From Narthecium ossifragum (Eukaryota; Streptophyta; Magnoliopsida; Dioscoreales; Nartheciaceae), in assembly GCA_963920575.1 (NCBI GenBank), contig OY986966.1, positions 18,409,888 to 18,473,887 on the forward strand: DNA of 64,000 bases, read 5' to 3'. This document shows positions 22,861 through 33,904 of the stretch, piece by piece. The notes under the pieces are model-generated. The model searched no databases and was not told where the DNA came from. It saw nothing but the letters and a program-made list of their open reading frames with translations. Both the position numbers and the translations under genes were made by a program. The first letter of the stretch is position 1; every line of letters begins with the position of its first letter.

Positions 22861-22896
22861 GAATTTCGGGACGAAATTTCTTTAAGGGTAATAGGT
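22861..22896 (+). other. element B polypurine region
   Basis: GAATTTCGGGACGAAATTTC followed by TTTAAGGGTAATAGGT immediately before the 3' LTR. The sequence matches the well-known conserved end of the internal region of Tekay/Del-type chromoviruses, with a shortened G run. Confidence 0.8.
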
Positions 22897-25730
22897 TGTG
22901 AGGACCCATACCTCCAACCCGGTCCGACCGCGTTAGGTCGAGGGTCTGGATTTGTGGTTTGGCTCGGTTGGCCCTAGGATGCGATCGGTTGATCGCATCG
23001 CTGTTTTTGACCCCAGTGGCATTTTAGTAAATATGCTCCCTGGTGGTCAGTTTCACACCCGCGTTGCACACACTGACCTTGTTTGTGTTAGTGTTTGTTT
23101 AGAATGGCTAGGTGGACCCGGGATCGGAAGATCCGAGCTTGGGCTTGCGTTTTAGCCCAAGTTTTGCCTTCTTGGCAAAGGGGATCGATCTCCTCGAGAA
23201 GAAGATCGATCTTTCTGTTAAGAAGATCGATCCTCTTTGATAAAAGGATCGATCCTCCTATTCCAGCAAGTTAGAGCAGTTGGGCAGTTGTTGAGCTTCC
23301 TTCGTCCTCCTTTGTCAGGAGAGTAGGAGAGGAGAGGTCCTCTCCTTCACCCTCTCCCCCACCGTCCCGACCTTCCCCCTGCTCCGCTCCTTCACTTCTC
23401 CCTTCTCCTTTCTTCCTTCTCTTCTTCTTTCTTCTCCCTGGCTGTTTCTTCTTCCCGCAAGCAGAGCTTGCTCTGTTTTTCCTCCATCAGCCTCCTCCTT
23501 CTTCTTCGTCGTTCTCCCTCCTCCGACCACCATTTTGGGAGCTTCAAAGCTTGTTGGATTCGTGGCAACGAGAGGAAGACTCCTGGTGTGGTGTGGAACC
23601 TCGTTGGTGGCTGGTTTGCGAGGGATCAACCGAGGAATGCGTAGTCCGGTAGGTGTTCTACCTACATGCGTTAATTAATGGGTTTAGATTAATCTAGCCG
23701 TTAGATTGTGATGAAATTATGTTGTTGAATGCATGTTGCTTAATTTAGTCTCTGATTTAAGTTTCATGAACTTTGGTTAAGATTTCAGTAGGATTTTAGC
23801 ATGATAAATCTCGGATTTCCGGTTTTCTGCTGTTCTTGAAGAACAGTTGGCTTGCGGCGTGTTTTCCGCCTTGTACATGCATGATCTTGGATTTTTATGA
23901 GAAATAAGAGTTGTAGATCTGCGAGTCTACTTTTCAACCCAATTGATTTTATATTTTTCCGATTTTTTTACGAGTTTTGGTGATTTTTATACGAAACTGT
24001 GTCGGAGTAGATTTGCTGATGAATAGTGCCACGGATGATCCGTGGATCAACCGTCGCGGTCTCCACGGTCGACCGTGAGCCCGAAAATCAGCAAAATTAA
24101 CTCTAACGGTCGATCCGTTGATCGACCGTCAACCTCAGCTTCTTCACGGTCGATCCGTGGATCGACCGTGAGCCCCGAAAATAGCGAAATAACATCTCAC
24201 GGTCGATCCGTTGATCGACCGTCAAGCTTAGATTTTGCACGGTCGATCCGTTGATCGACCGCCAGCCTTGAATAGTGTTTTTAACGGATTTTTGATGTTT
24301 TATCATGTTTGATTCTTGGGATTCATGTGATTGGTAATCCTAGAGATTTCGATGGCTAGCATGTTCTAATTGGTTGTTTTTAGATGATTAATTGTTTGAT
24401 TTCTCGGCATGTCTAATTAGATATAAATCATCCTTATTTAATGAGTAATTAATCACATGACATGCTTATTTATATGTATATTTAGCTTGTGGTTGAACCA
24501 AGGGGGTTGTGCTCCTTGGGATGTTTAGCTAATTAAATGGCAGAGGGTGTGCTTTATATGTGGTTGATTATTACCTGTGTGGCCGGGGTTGTGCCCCCGT
24601 TGTAGAAATTGCTTGCTAACGGTCTGTGGGCGCCGTCATAATATTGTATAATTGTAGTTTAACCTTTATCTGATTTATGCATGTTTACCCTCCGGCAAGC
24701 TTGACGCTTCGCCTAGCCCGTGTATGTTGTCTTGGCATATTGTTGCATGCTGCTATTCCTGTATCTCTGTGCTTGAGCATTGCATGCATCTGTTTGCATT
24801 AGAAGCATCAGGCTAGGTGGTAGACGATGGTTTCGATCGTCGATCCGGGGTTCTCGGGTAGCCCGGATCTAGCCCTAGGACCGGGGTTTGGGGTAGTCGA
24901 GGATTAGGACGTGATTGCATCATTGATCATGTTTGATATCATTCGAGGATTATTAGGTAGTCGGACTGGAATATTATATTGTTTTGAGGTTTAGAGGTCG
25001 TGTTGTCTTCCCAAGGCTAAGTGCTAAGGATGCAACCGAGGAGTTCCCGACGTGGTCCCCAGGCAGTGGTATCCCTGCTGGGTAAGGGTGAGTGATCCTG
25101 CATGGTTCCGTTCCCCTGTCAGTGCAGGGTGATCTTGGTAGAGAGACCAAGAGAGAGGTTCATGACAGGAGCCCTTGGGACATCGGTGGGTTATGGGACC
25201 TGTGGCATCCGTTAGACTTGAGCAGGGGAGACAACACTGTTGTTGTTTTCCTCCTTTCAGTGTGCCGTAGAGTAGAACCCTACTGAGCAAGCTTTGTTGC
25301 TCACTCCTACCTGGGCTGCATCGGCGATGCAGGTCGATGTAGTCCCTTCTTTTTCAGGTGGTTGCAGTGTTGGAGGCGGTACTCCCCTTGGTGGTGCGTG
25401 AGATCGAGGATATCACCAGTTTATTATATTCAATTGATGTCCAGCTTTAAATGTATAAATTGTAATTTGAAGGAGATATATATTTGTATTTCAATTTGAT
25501 GTAAATTGATCAGAGATTGCTGTACTAGATGACTTGAATCATTATTATATCTTTTTAAAGTTAAATTGTATTATGATTTGATGATAGGATAGTTTAATTT
25601 AATTGTGAATATTGTAATCATGCACCTGGTTTTAAAATTGATGTTTAAAGGGGAGGCTTTCGCCGTTTGATTTAGAGTTTAAGACCCTCACGTCCCGGCC
25701 TGGATGGGTTTTCTGGGTCGGGGCGTGACA
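22897..25730 (+). repeat. element B 3' LTR
   Basis: TGTGAGGACC to GCGTGACA, nearly identical to 15619-18480. Main differences: one 21-base palindrome unit fewer near 24070 and one TTGAGGTT-type 8-base unit fewer near 24985. Confidence 0.93.
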
Positions 25731-26550
25731 GGGTGAATGTGAAGAACCGGTATCCGATGCCGAGGATCGACGACCTGTTTGATCAGTTGCGAGGATTTTC
25801 AGTGTTCTCGAAGATCGACCTCCGTACCGGCTACCACCAGTTGAGGGTTCGGGATTGCGACATCCTGAAGACGGCATTCCGGACTCGGTACGGCCTGTAC
25901 GAGTTCGTGGTGATGCTTTTTGGCCTGGCGGGTTACTATAGGCGGTTCGTGCGGGACTTCTCCAGATTTGCCGGACCGTTGACCAGACTGACACAGAAGG
26001 CCGTCCCGTTCGTGTGGGATGATGCTTGTGAGCGAGCCTTCGTGGAGCTGAGGACCAGGTTGACCTGTGCGCCGGTGCTGATCGTCCCCGAGCGAGGTGT
26101 TGGTTACGGTGTTTACTGCGACGCCAGCGGTGAGGGTTTGGGGTGTGTCCTCATGCAGGAGGGCCACGTAGTTTCCTATGGTTCTCGTCAGCTGAAGAAC
26201 CATGAGAGGAACTACCAGATTCACGACTTGGAGCTAGCAGTGGTGGTCTTCGCCCTGAAGACCTGGCGGCATTATCTCTATGGCGAGAAGTTCTCAGTCT
26301 TCTCGGACCATAAGAGTTTGAGGCACGTTTTCACCCAACGTGACCTCAACCTGAGGCAGCGACGCTGGATGGAGCTACTGGAGGACTACGACTTTGCGTT
26401 GCATTACCATCCTGGTAAGGCAAACGTCGTAGCCGATGCGCTGAGCAGACAGGTGAGAGACACCAGAGCAGCAGTTGCAGGGTTGTCAGCGCGGCAGTGG
26501 CAGGCTCTAGAGACGGCGGGCCAGTTGGGGCTCGAGTTTGAGGATCAGGT
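25731..26550 (+). pseudogene. pol: element A pol, second part (RT and RNase H)
   Basis: Continues the RT after element [34 protein letters not shown] and [14 protein letters not shown]. The frame then jumps from FGL directly to [19 protein letters not shown]: about 100-130 residues, including the FIDD catalytic strand, are missing by an in-frame deletion. RNase H is well kept, with the Asp of [10 protein letters not shown], Glu of [11 protein letters not shown], Asp of FSDHKSL and Asp of VVADALSR. The frame remains open to 26550 and then enters foreign sequence. As it stands it cannot make an active RT. Confidence 0.85.
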
Positions 26551-26891
26551 TGGGGGGTGTAGACATTCATTGAGTATTGCATGCTACCTTGTGGGTATAA
26601 TAGTGTTAAATTGTACATGAGCTGAAATTTTTATGCTTTTTATACAGGCTGCTTTCTTATGGATTTTCTTATACATTGATTGCATGTGTGATAATTTGAA
26701 GGTAGAACATTATGTGAGTCACACACGAACACGTTCTGTGCAGTAGCGATTATACTCACCAGAAGAATGAGCATGCTATTGTCAATCTAGATCATGATTT
26801 CAGTATTAGCTAGTGTTGAGTATTGCATGCAGAAAAAAAAGGGAAAAAAAGAGAAAAAGTTATGGAGCTTGACTAAGCTGTGCCTAAACGA

Positions 26892-26973
26892 CTATTAAGT
26901 GATCTACTGAGTAACCTGGTGTTCTTGCCTCAGGAAGCGGGGAGCTCGCGTAAAAAGGTAGAACTACTGATAG
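26892..26973 (+). other. conserved stem-loop, copy E'-1
   Basis: Outer stem CTATTAAGTGATCTAC with GTAGAACTACTGATAG, a conserved internal loop (TAACCTGG on the left, CTCGCGTAAAAA on the right) and an inner hairpin TTCTTGC / GCGGGGA with loop CTCAGGAA. It lies between A-rich runs. Confidence 0.7.
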
Positions 26974-26984
26974 CTAAAAAAAAA

Positions 26985-27067
26985 CTATTATGTGTTTTGC
27001 TAAGTAACCGGGTCTCTGCGCCTCAGAAGCGGAGAGTGCTCGCGTAAAAAGGCAAAATGTCTGATAG
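26985..27067 (+). other. conserved stem-loop, copy E'-2
   Basis: Outer stem from CTATTATGTGTTTTGC to GGCAAAATGTCTGATAG, internal loop TAACCGGG / CTCGCGTAAAAA, inner hairpin CTCTGCGC / GCGGAGAG with loop CTCAGAA and one G-G mismatch. Confidence 0.75.
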
Positions 27068-29342
27068 TTGAAAAAAAAGAGCATATTGTACTTAAAGTGC
27101 GAGGGTTGGATGATTGGTCATGAAGATAGTAGTGTGTTTGGACTAATGGTGGGTAGAAGTTGCTTCTGTACATAACATTTATTTCTCACGTCACATGTGT
27201 TCTTCTGGATGGTGATTAGCGTGTTTAATGTGTAGAAGTTGATTTCATATGTTGGTAGTATGTGTATGAGTATAAGAAGTTTTCGTGCTCTGTACGGTGT
27301 ACAACATTATTGACTTGATAAGGTAGAATTTTTATCATGCTTGTCTACATCCTTGAACAGTTAGTGTGCTTAATTATATTTTATGTGCTTTGAATTGCTA
27401 GAGACTAGCAATAAGCTGGTTGGAGGGTGTGATGAGTGCATGAAGGTGCACTCTAAATAGCCTTATAACCATCTCAATTGCTAGATTATTATCCCTAATC
27501 AATATCTTTATTACTATTTTTATATCTATATGTTGCTTCATATAGTTGTTTGCAAAATGCAGCAAAAAGGAGCAAAGAAGCTGAAAAGATTACATGGATC
27601 AACTTGAAATATTAAACTGTACCTTCTCATGAGGAACCAGATGATGTGCCATACACCTTTAAAAAGATCTTGAAGTCTAGTTTCGGGAGAATTTTACGGT
27701 TCGTGATTTGGAGCTGCATAGAGGAAGTTACAGTGTTTTTCGTACTAGTGCGCAGGGCAGAATAGCAGAAGAAAGATGCAGGAAATAAAAGATCGATCTT
27801 CCTTAAATAAAAGATCCATCTCTTATGCATGCAGAGATGAAAAAGACCCACAGTCGACCGTCGGATCGACCGTCACGCTCAAAAATTCTCACGGATGACC
27901 GTGGCATTGACCGTCAGCCTCTGTCAAGAAAAATACTTCGTAGGGTCGATACGAAGATCGACCGTGAGCAAAAACAAGAAAGTTGGAATAAAAGATTGAT
28001 CTTCTTTACTAGAAAGATCGATCCTTTGTGGTCGTCTTCAACAATTGGAATAAGAGATCAATCTCTTCCTTGAAAAAGATCGATCTGAACCTGGGTGTGT
28101 TGGAAGGAACTTAGTCTACGGAGAAAGAAGATCGATCCTTTCCTTAAAGAGGTCGATCTTAGTCAGGGCGAACCAGGTTACGAAAATTGAGAAATGAAAG
28201 AAGATCGATGTTTATCCTTAAGAGGATCGATCCTTTGTCGGACGACTTGAAAACGAACGGACCAGATTTAATCCAAAGGCTGAAGCAAAATTAGGGTTTC
28301 TTACCCCTATTTAAGGAAGTCGTCCAAGACTTATGGAGGAGGTTAGCCAGCACTATTGGAGGAGTTTTGAAGGCTGGAAAGAGGGGAGAAGACCGCACGA
28401 AGATCTAGGGTTTTTCTTTCTTATCTTTCTTATGAATATCTTGGTTGTTTTTATGAACATGAGTGGCTAATCCCTTTGCTAAGGAACCGATGTAGCCTAA
28501 CTGAATCATTCTATGTTATTGGATCATGATTATTTAATCAGTTTATTTTCCTAGTTTCATTCATTATTACAACTGAGATCTTAAATATGTTTATCTGGCC
28601 AATAGAAGTATTATAGATTGTTTTATGTGAGATTCGACGAGGGTTCATTCCCTAATCTTGCAGGATCTATGAATGAATGAGATTTAGTCGAAGCCGGGTT
28701 CAAGCTAAGACACTTCTTGGTTCATAATTGTTCTTCAGAGCTTAATGGATTCTTGGTTAACACTTAGTTATGGGTTCATTAACTAGGGTTAATTGAGGGT
28801 ACTTGGTGAAGACCGCGATAGAACGGATCATCATACCGGAAGAACGAACCCTTGGAATTAAACTGAGATCTTGATTGATTCAATGCATAAAATGAGGATG
28901 TTATGGTGACATCGAAACCTTAGTATTCATCCATCATATTCCCATCGTTTTCTTATTTCGTTATTAGATCTTCTATTTTCGATACTTCGTATTTCTTATT
29001 TTCCCTTCCTCATTTTCTTTCTTTTCTGTTCTTTAGCGTTTCACTCTAATAATCTTTACAAATCTCTATGGGTACGATACTCGTCTTGCTACTATACTGA
29101 TTGCACCGATTCGTATACTTACGAGATATAAAATTTATTCATCACTCAATTCATTGGTAAGAGGCTATACCAAGCATTTCAATTCTATCCTATTTCCCTG
29201 TGGATCGACCCGGATTCTCGACTAACTACTAGTTTTTAGTAGCTAAAGTAGAACACCAGTTAATATTAGTAATTTTGGGACGACGTGTTGAGCCGCGACA
29301 CTTTTCAAGCTCTTTCAATTACCTCACAGCTTCCTTTATGGT

Positions 29343-30049
29343 TGGTCGGCTACCTTTGGGGGGATCCAAGCCTTGGAGAATGTGGCAGTGGACGAAGGGG
29401 TGGCAGAGGGAAGCACGGCAGCCAAGTGGGACGCCGAGGACTTGGGGTTGGACGGCGGAGGCTTGGACGGCAGTGGAGAAGGAGAGAAGCTTGACGGCGG
29501 ATGGAGGATGGCAGCGGATGGCGGAGGCTGGTGGTGGAAAAGGGATTCGGCGGTAGGGAAGGGAAGTGAAGGCGGTTAGTGGAGTTGGTGGAATTAGGGT
29601 TACAACTACTCGTAGGATTATTCTTCTAATAACTCTACTTTATTCATCATAATTCGTCCATAACCTAATACAAACAATAGAGGTCCTTTTATAGAGGCAT
29701 TGACAAAGTCCTAATCCAACTAGAGAACTACCTTGCTTTAATCAGCAAGTAATAATACTTTCTTACTAAAACTCAATGATAACTCAAACTTCCTAATAAC
29801 TAGGACTCATAATAGGAACGAATAAAGTAAAGCATAAACTGAACTCAAATTAGGAAACTAACTCAATCAAGATAACTACTAACTAGGAAATCAACTAAGT
29901 AAGCAAACCAGTTAGGATTAAGGCTCCCTAAGGCCGGCTTGGCTCAACCCGCTCCAAAAGAACCTGGTTGCTGCCAGCTCCTTGGCATAGGCCCGCCCAA
30001 ACAAGGGCATGGGTCCCTTCTTGGAATGGCTCGGTTCGACCTCGTATCA
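29343..30049 (-). repeat. second element G-type LTR
   Basis: Plus orientation TGGTCGGCTACC to CCTCGTATCA, close to 5483-6187. It stands on the side where the missing 5' LTR of element G should be. However the primer site expected left of it is absent (sequence reads CACAGCTTCCTTTATGGT) and its right flank catat does not match gaagt at 5478. It is either G's displaced partner or an independent solo LTR. Confidence 0.75.
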
Positions 30050-30574
30050 CATATATGTGCTCAAGCAAACTCCAGACTTTCACGTCAAGACTAATGTTAG
30101 ATAGTGGTTACATTCAGACACTAACACGGTATTAGCATTAATGATTGTCATTTCTGAAATTTAGTTTTGTGCCAGACCTTTGTGTTACAGCAATGAAGCC
30201 ACCAATTGTTTTGGTCATCGCATAAATAATTTCCCTTTAGATCACTGTTCACGTGAAGTCTGTTGTATTCTGACCACCTGGCGCTGCACAACAACTTCAA
30301 GAACTTAAGGTCTAATTTTTAATGACATTTATTAAATGCAGGTATTGCATGAATATTGTAACGACCAATGATCTACTTAAATTTTTTGTGTTGAGATGAG
30401 ATCTTTGTTTTCAGTTTTTAGCATTTCAAGACTTATCTTAGGGTTGTATTGATTCTACAAAATATTTGCCTTACTTATATATCATGAGGAGTGATTTGTG
30501 CACACGGCCACTTGACGTGTGCAATGCACATGCCCATGTGGCTGTGTTATTTAAATAACATTTATTAAAACTGG
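30050..30574. other. unassigned sequence
   Basis: No gene or repeat recognised. AT-rich, single-copy-like within the window, ending at the candidate duplication ttgac (30575-30579) of solo LTR F2. It may be older host intergenic DNA. Confidence 0.4.
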
Positions 30575-31375
30575 TTGACAGATCGCTCGCGAACGTCGTC
30601 GTTAAAACGTTGCAAACTCAATCAAATATTAAATTTATAATCCTTATTCAATCACTAAACTACAAGGTAGAAATAGCGGTGAAGTTGGGAGTTGATTCAC
30701 AGAGAAAACGTTGGAAACTGAAATCAATTCTCGAAACCCTAAAACTAAGGAAAAGAATCAAAGATAGAATAGAGTTATCTAAACTAATAAAGAAAAGAAA
30801 TAAAAGATTGATCAATTTGAATCAATGGATAATTGACTTAGGAATTACTCAATCCGCCCTAGTTTTGTTTTCAATCTTCTCTAGTTATCCTCTTGTTCTC
30901 TTCTCTCAACATTATGGATCATATGGCTACAAGCTCACATGAATTCCTAAAATAAGATTTATGTTCGTAATGGCATAGCCTATCTTTCTTGGTATAGGTT
31001 GTCTTCGATCCTACAATTACCTTACTTTATTCTACTCCTAATGATCTTGGCACAACCTATCCTAGCATAGCATAGTCTATCTCTAAAGCAAATCATAAAC
31101 CACATGAAAACCATCCTATAAATCTCTACAATCAATCACAGAAATCATGTAGGACTGAAAATACGTCAAGAAACTCTGTTCCCTCAACTCTATTAATATT
31201 GAAAAGCATAAATCATATTCATAAGATCATGTCTTGAGAAGATTACAAGATTCAAACCAAAGAAGATAGAAATATAACTTACGGTTTCATGAATAATCCT
31301 AAATACAATAATTAGCAACTCATCTTTTGGATGAACGCCGTCGGCTTAGAATAGGAAGCTGTCACCATCCACATC

Positions 31376-31875
31376 TGATAAGTGCATGAAAGTGCACTCT
31401 GAACAACCTTATAACAATCTCAATTGCTATATCTTCACCCTTAATCAACTGCTTTAGCACTATTTTTATAGTATATGTTACTTCACATAGTTGCTTGGAA
31501 AATGCAGGAAATTGGAGCTGAAAGAAGCTGAAAAGATTATATGGGTCAACTTCAAGGATTAAACTGTATCATTTCAAGAAGAATCAGATGATGTACCATA
31601 TATCATTGGAAAGCTCTTGAAGTCTACTTTCTGAAGAAATTTACGGTTCATGATTCCGAGTTACGTAGAGGAAGTTACAATATTTTTCGTACCAGTACAC
31701 AGTGCTGAATGAATAGTGACGGTCGACCGTCAGATCTCACGGTCGACGGTCGCGCTCAAAAATCCTCACGGTCGACCGTCGAGCTCGATAATCCTCACGA
31801 TCAACCGTAAAATGCTCACGGTCGACCGTGGCATCGACCGTCAGTCTCTGTCAAGGAAAATACTTCGCAGGGTCG
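31376..31875 (+). repeat. element E 5' LTR, first part
   Basis: Starts TGATAAGTGCATG and includes a CGGTCGACCGT palindrome array (31718-31875). Element D is inserted at ggtcg (31871-31875), within that array. Continues at 43828. Confidence 0.85.
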
Positions 31876-33440
31876 TGATGAGTCCCTAAATATTCATAAT
31901 TAAACCTCTTAATTTACCTTTCTTAGGCCTAGAGTGTTTGTATTTAATAGTTTGTTAGTTGATTTCATGTTTAATCATGGTTTGAGAAGAGATACAAGAA
32001 ATTCGGCTAAAATGAAGAAAAATATAGCTTCGTCGACCATTGAGAAAATATTCGCCAGATATTCTTTGAAATTCCAAATATTCTAAAACGTTGGGAGATC
32101 GTAGAAGACTCAGAGATGTACAATGTTTATGTTGGACACTTTGCGAGATTCCTGATAGTGTGATAGCAGAATTGAAGAATAAATGAAGATACATAAGCTG
32201 GAAAGCTGCATTGTTGATGCTGAAGAGAATATTCGCCAAATATTCTACATTAATTAGAATATTATGAAATATTTTGGAAATGGCAGAAGACTTCCAGATC
32301 TAGAACTTTCCTGTTGAAGATTTTCTTAAATTCCGAACAGATTAGCTTCAGAATTGATTACAAATTGGAATTCCGAGTAGGAATTGAAGAATAAGGAAGC
32401 TGATGACGTGGCAGTTATTAACCCAGTCAAACTGGGAAGTCCGATCGATCGGTTTGAGTCCGATCGATCTCTCCGATGACATCAGCAATCCGGAATTTAG
32501 GGAAATTAGAGTTTAAGTCCAAATATAACTCCTAATTCCGGGGTTGAGGGTTTCTAATACATAAGGGGGTTATTCCAGCCGAAAATAAGGATCTTTTGGG
32601 AGCACTTTTGGAGTAGAAGGTTAGGGTTTTGAAGACGGCGATCTTTCTACGGGGATCGATGGCTTGATCTTCTACACCTATGGCTGATTTCCAAGAGATG
32701 AGTGGCTAGTTTTCTTGTTCTTAGGAATACCATGAAACCCTAGTGTAACTTTTGATCTTTCTTAGTTGGATTTTTGTGAACTTCTCTAAGTATAATCTCA
32801 TGAATATGGTTTTAATGATTATAGAGTTGAAGGAACAGAGTTCCGTTGATGTATTATTAATCCTACATGAAGGTTGTACTTGAGTGTAGAGATTCATGAG
32901 ATAGTTTGCACGTGGTTTGTGATTTACCTTTGAGATAATCTATGCTACGTGAAGATAAGTCATGCTAAGGTCATTAGGAGTAGAATAACTTAAGATAACG
33001 GTAGAACCGAAGATGATTTATGCCAAACAAAGATAGGTTATGCCGTAGGAAACATAAAACCTTCTTTTAGGGATTCGTGTGAGCTTGTAGCCATACGATC
33101 CATAATGCTTAGAGAAGTGATCAAGATGATAACTATGGAAGATTAAGGGTGAAACTAGGGTGGATTGTGTATTTCCTAAGACATTTTTTTCCATCTGATT
33201 AAAACCTTAATATTTTCTTTTGTTTCTTAGATAATTTCAGTTAGATCAATCTATCATTGAAGTGTTTGGTTTAGATCAAGTGTTTTGAGAATTGATTGTG
33301 GTTTTCCTAGTAATTCCCTGTGGTTCGACTCCGGATTTCACCACTAGTCTACCTAGTAGTATTAGTGATTGAACAAGGATATAAATTTAAGATTTGATTG
33401 AGGTTAGCAACGTTTTAACGACAACATTTGCGAGCGATCA
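31876..33440 (+). repeat. element D 5' LTR
   Basis: TGATGAGTCCCT to GCGAGCGATCA, 1565 bases. Contains a pair of GTCCGATCGATCGG/CTCC motifs near 32445-32480 and a TATA-like TACATAAGG near 32558. Differences from the 3' LTR cluster in the first 450 bases; the second half is nearly identical. Confidence 0.93.
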
Positions 33441-33445
33441 ATTTT

Positions 33446-33463
33446 TGGCGCCGTTGCCGGGGA
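33446..33463 (+). other. element D primer binding site
   Basis: TGGCGCCGTTGCCGGGGA, an 18-base match to the complement of the 3' end of plant tRNA-Asp, five bases after the LTR end. Confidence 0.93.
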
Positions 33464-33904
33464 GTTTCGACGGTTAACTAATTGATTTTCTTTTAACTCG
33501 TTTTCTTTGTTTAGTTAGGTTTTTATCTTTCTTATTTATCCCTTTCTTTATTTTACACTTTTTAGGAATTTTCTGACAATTTTCTGGAATTTTTGCAGCA
33601 TTGGAACGGATTTTTTTTGAAGAAAAACACAACTTGGCAGACACCTGGAGCGATCGGTCGGACTTGATACCGATCGATCGGACCGCGCCATCTGCTTTGA
33701 AGTGGACTTCGAGTGAAGGAGCTTGCAGCCTGGAGCGACCGATCGGACTGGAAACCGACCGATCAGAATTGCGCAGTCAGCTAAGCCTTTTTGCTTCAAA
33801 CCTTTTCGTTTCAATTGTTGTTTGCTGGGTTTTGTCCTCTCATTTGAATTTTCTGTTTTCTTTTTCTCTCATTTTGTGTGTGTTCTTGCATGTAAGGTAG
33901 ACGA

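Larger units (their letters stand above)
15619..25730 (+). mobile_element. Element B: chromovirus-derived, coding region decayed
   Basis: A complete LTR element with an exact target duplication gggtg (15614-15618 and 25731-25735), inserted in the RT of element A. LTRs of 2862 and 2834 bases differ at about twenty single positions and two small indels by eye. Primer site 18483-18495 and polypurine region 22861-22896 look normal. In contrast the 4416-base internal region has only scrambled, frameshifted scraps of gag, protease, RT and integrase tail and no usable frame. It therefore looks like a non-autonomous element moved by enzymes of a relative, with A-type elements as plausible donors. Confidence 0.9.
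10572..26550 (+). mobile_element. Chromovirus-like element A (truncated, interrupted by B)
   Basis: A Tekay/Del-like Ty3/gypsy element: 5' LTR, initiator-Met primer site, gag with CCHC knuckle, protease, reverse transcriptase and RNase H. It is split at 15618/25731 by element B and stops after RNase H, with integrase, chromodomain and 3' LTR missing. At 26541-26556 it passes into the 3' region of an unrelated Athila-like element through a short shared GGTTGGGG-like stretch, consistent with end joining after deletion. The left flank aagtt at 10567-10571 would be its target duplication; the right copy is lost. Confidence 0.85.
26551..29317 (+). mobile_element. Athila-like 3' remnant E'
   Basis: Bases 26551-27430 match the 3' noncoding region of element E (50651-51547), beginning exactly at its TTGGGGGG run, and lead into an LTR that starts TGATGAGTGCATG at 27430. 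The LTR shares its first third with the E LTRs and then differs; it contains AAGATCGATCTTCC and CGACCGTCGGATCGACCGT palindromes (27785-28230) and a TATA-like CTATTTAAGG at 28308. The right end is uncertain, near the TCTTTCA at 29317. Everything 5' of the G run is missing. Confidence 0.7.

Noticed and set aside
26346..26618. Minus-strand frame across the A/E' junction
   Set aside because: Antisense of the RNase H coding region and crosses a recombination joint.
30610..30942. 110-codon plus-strand frame rich in Lys, Leu and Ile
   Set aside because: It is the reverse complement of the 3' part of an F-type LTR (compare 7790-8119), so not a gene.
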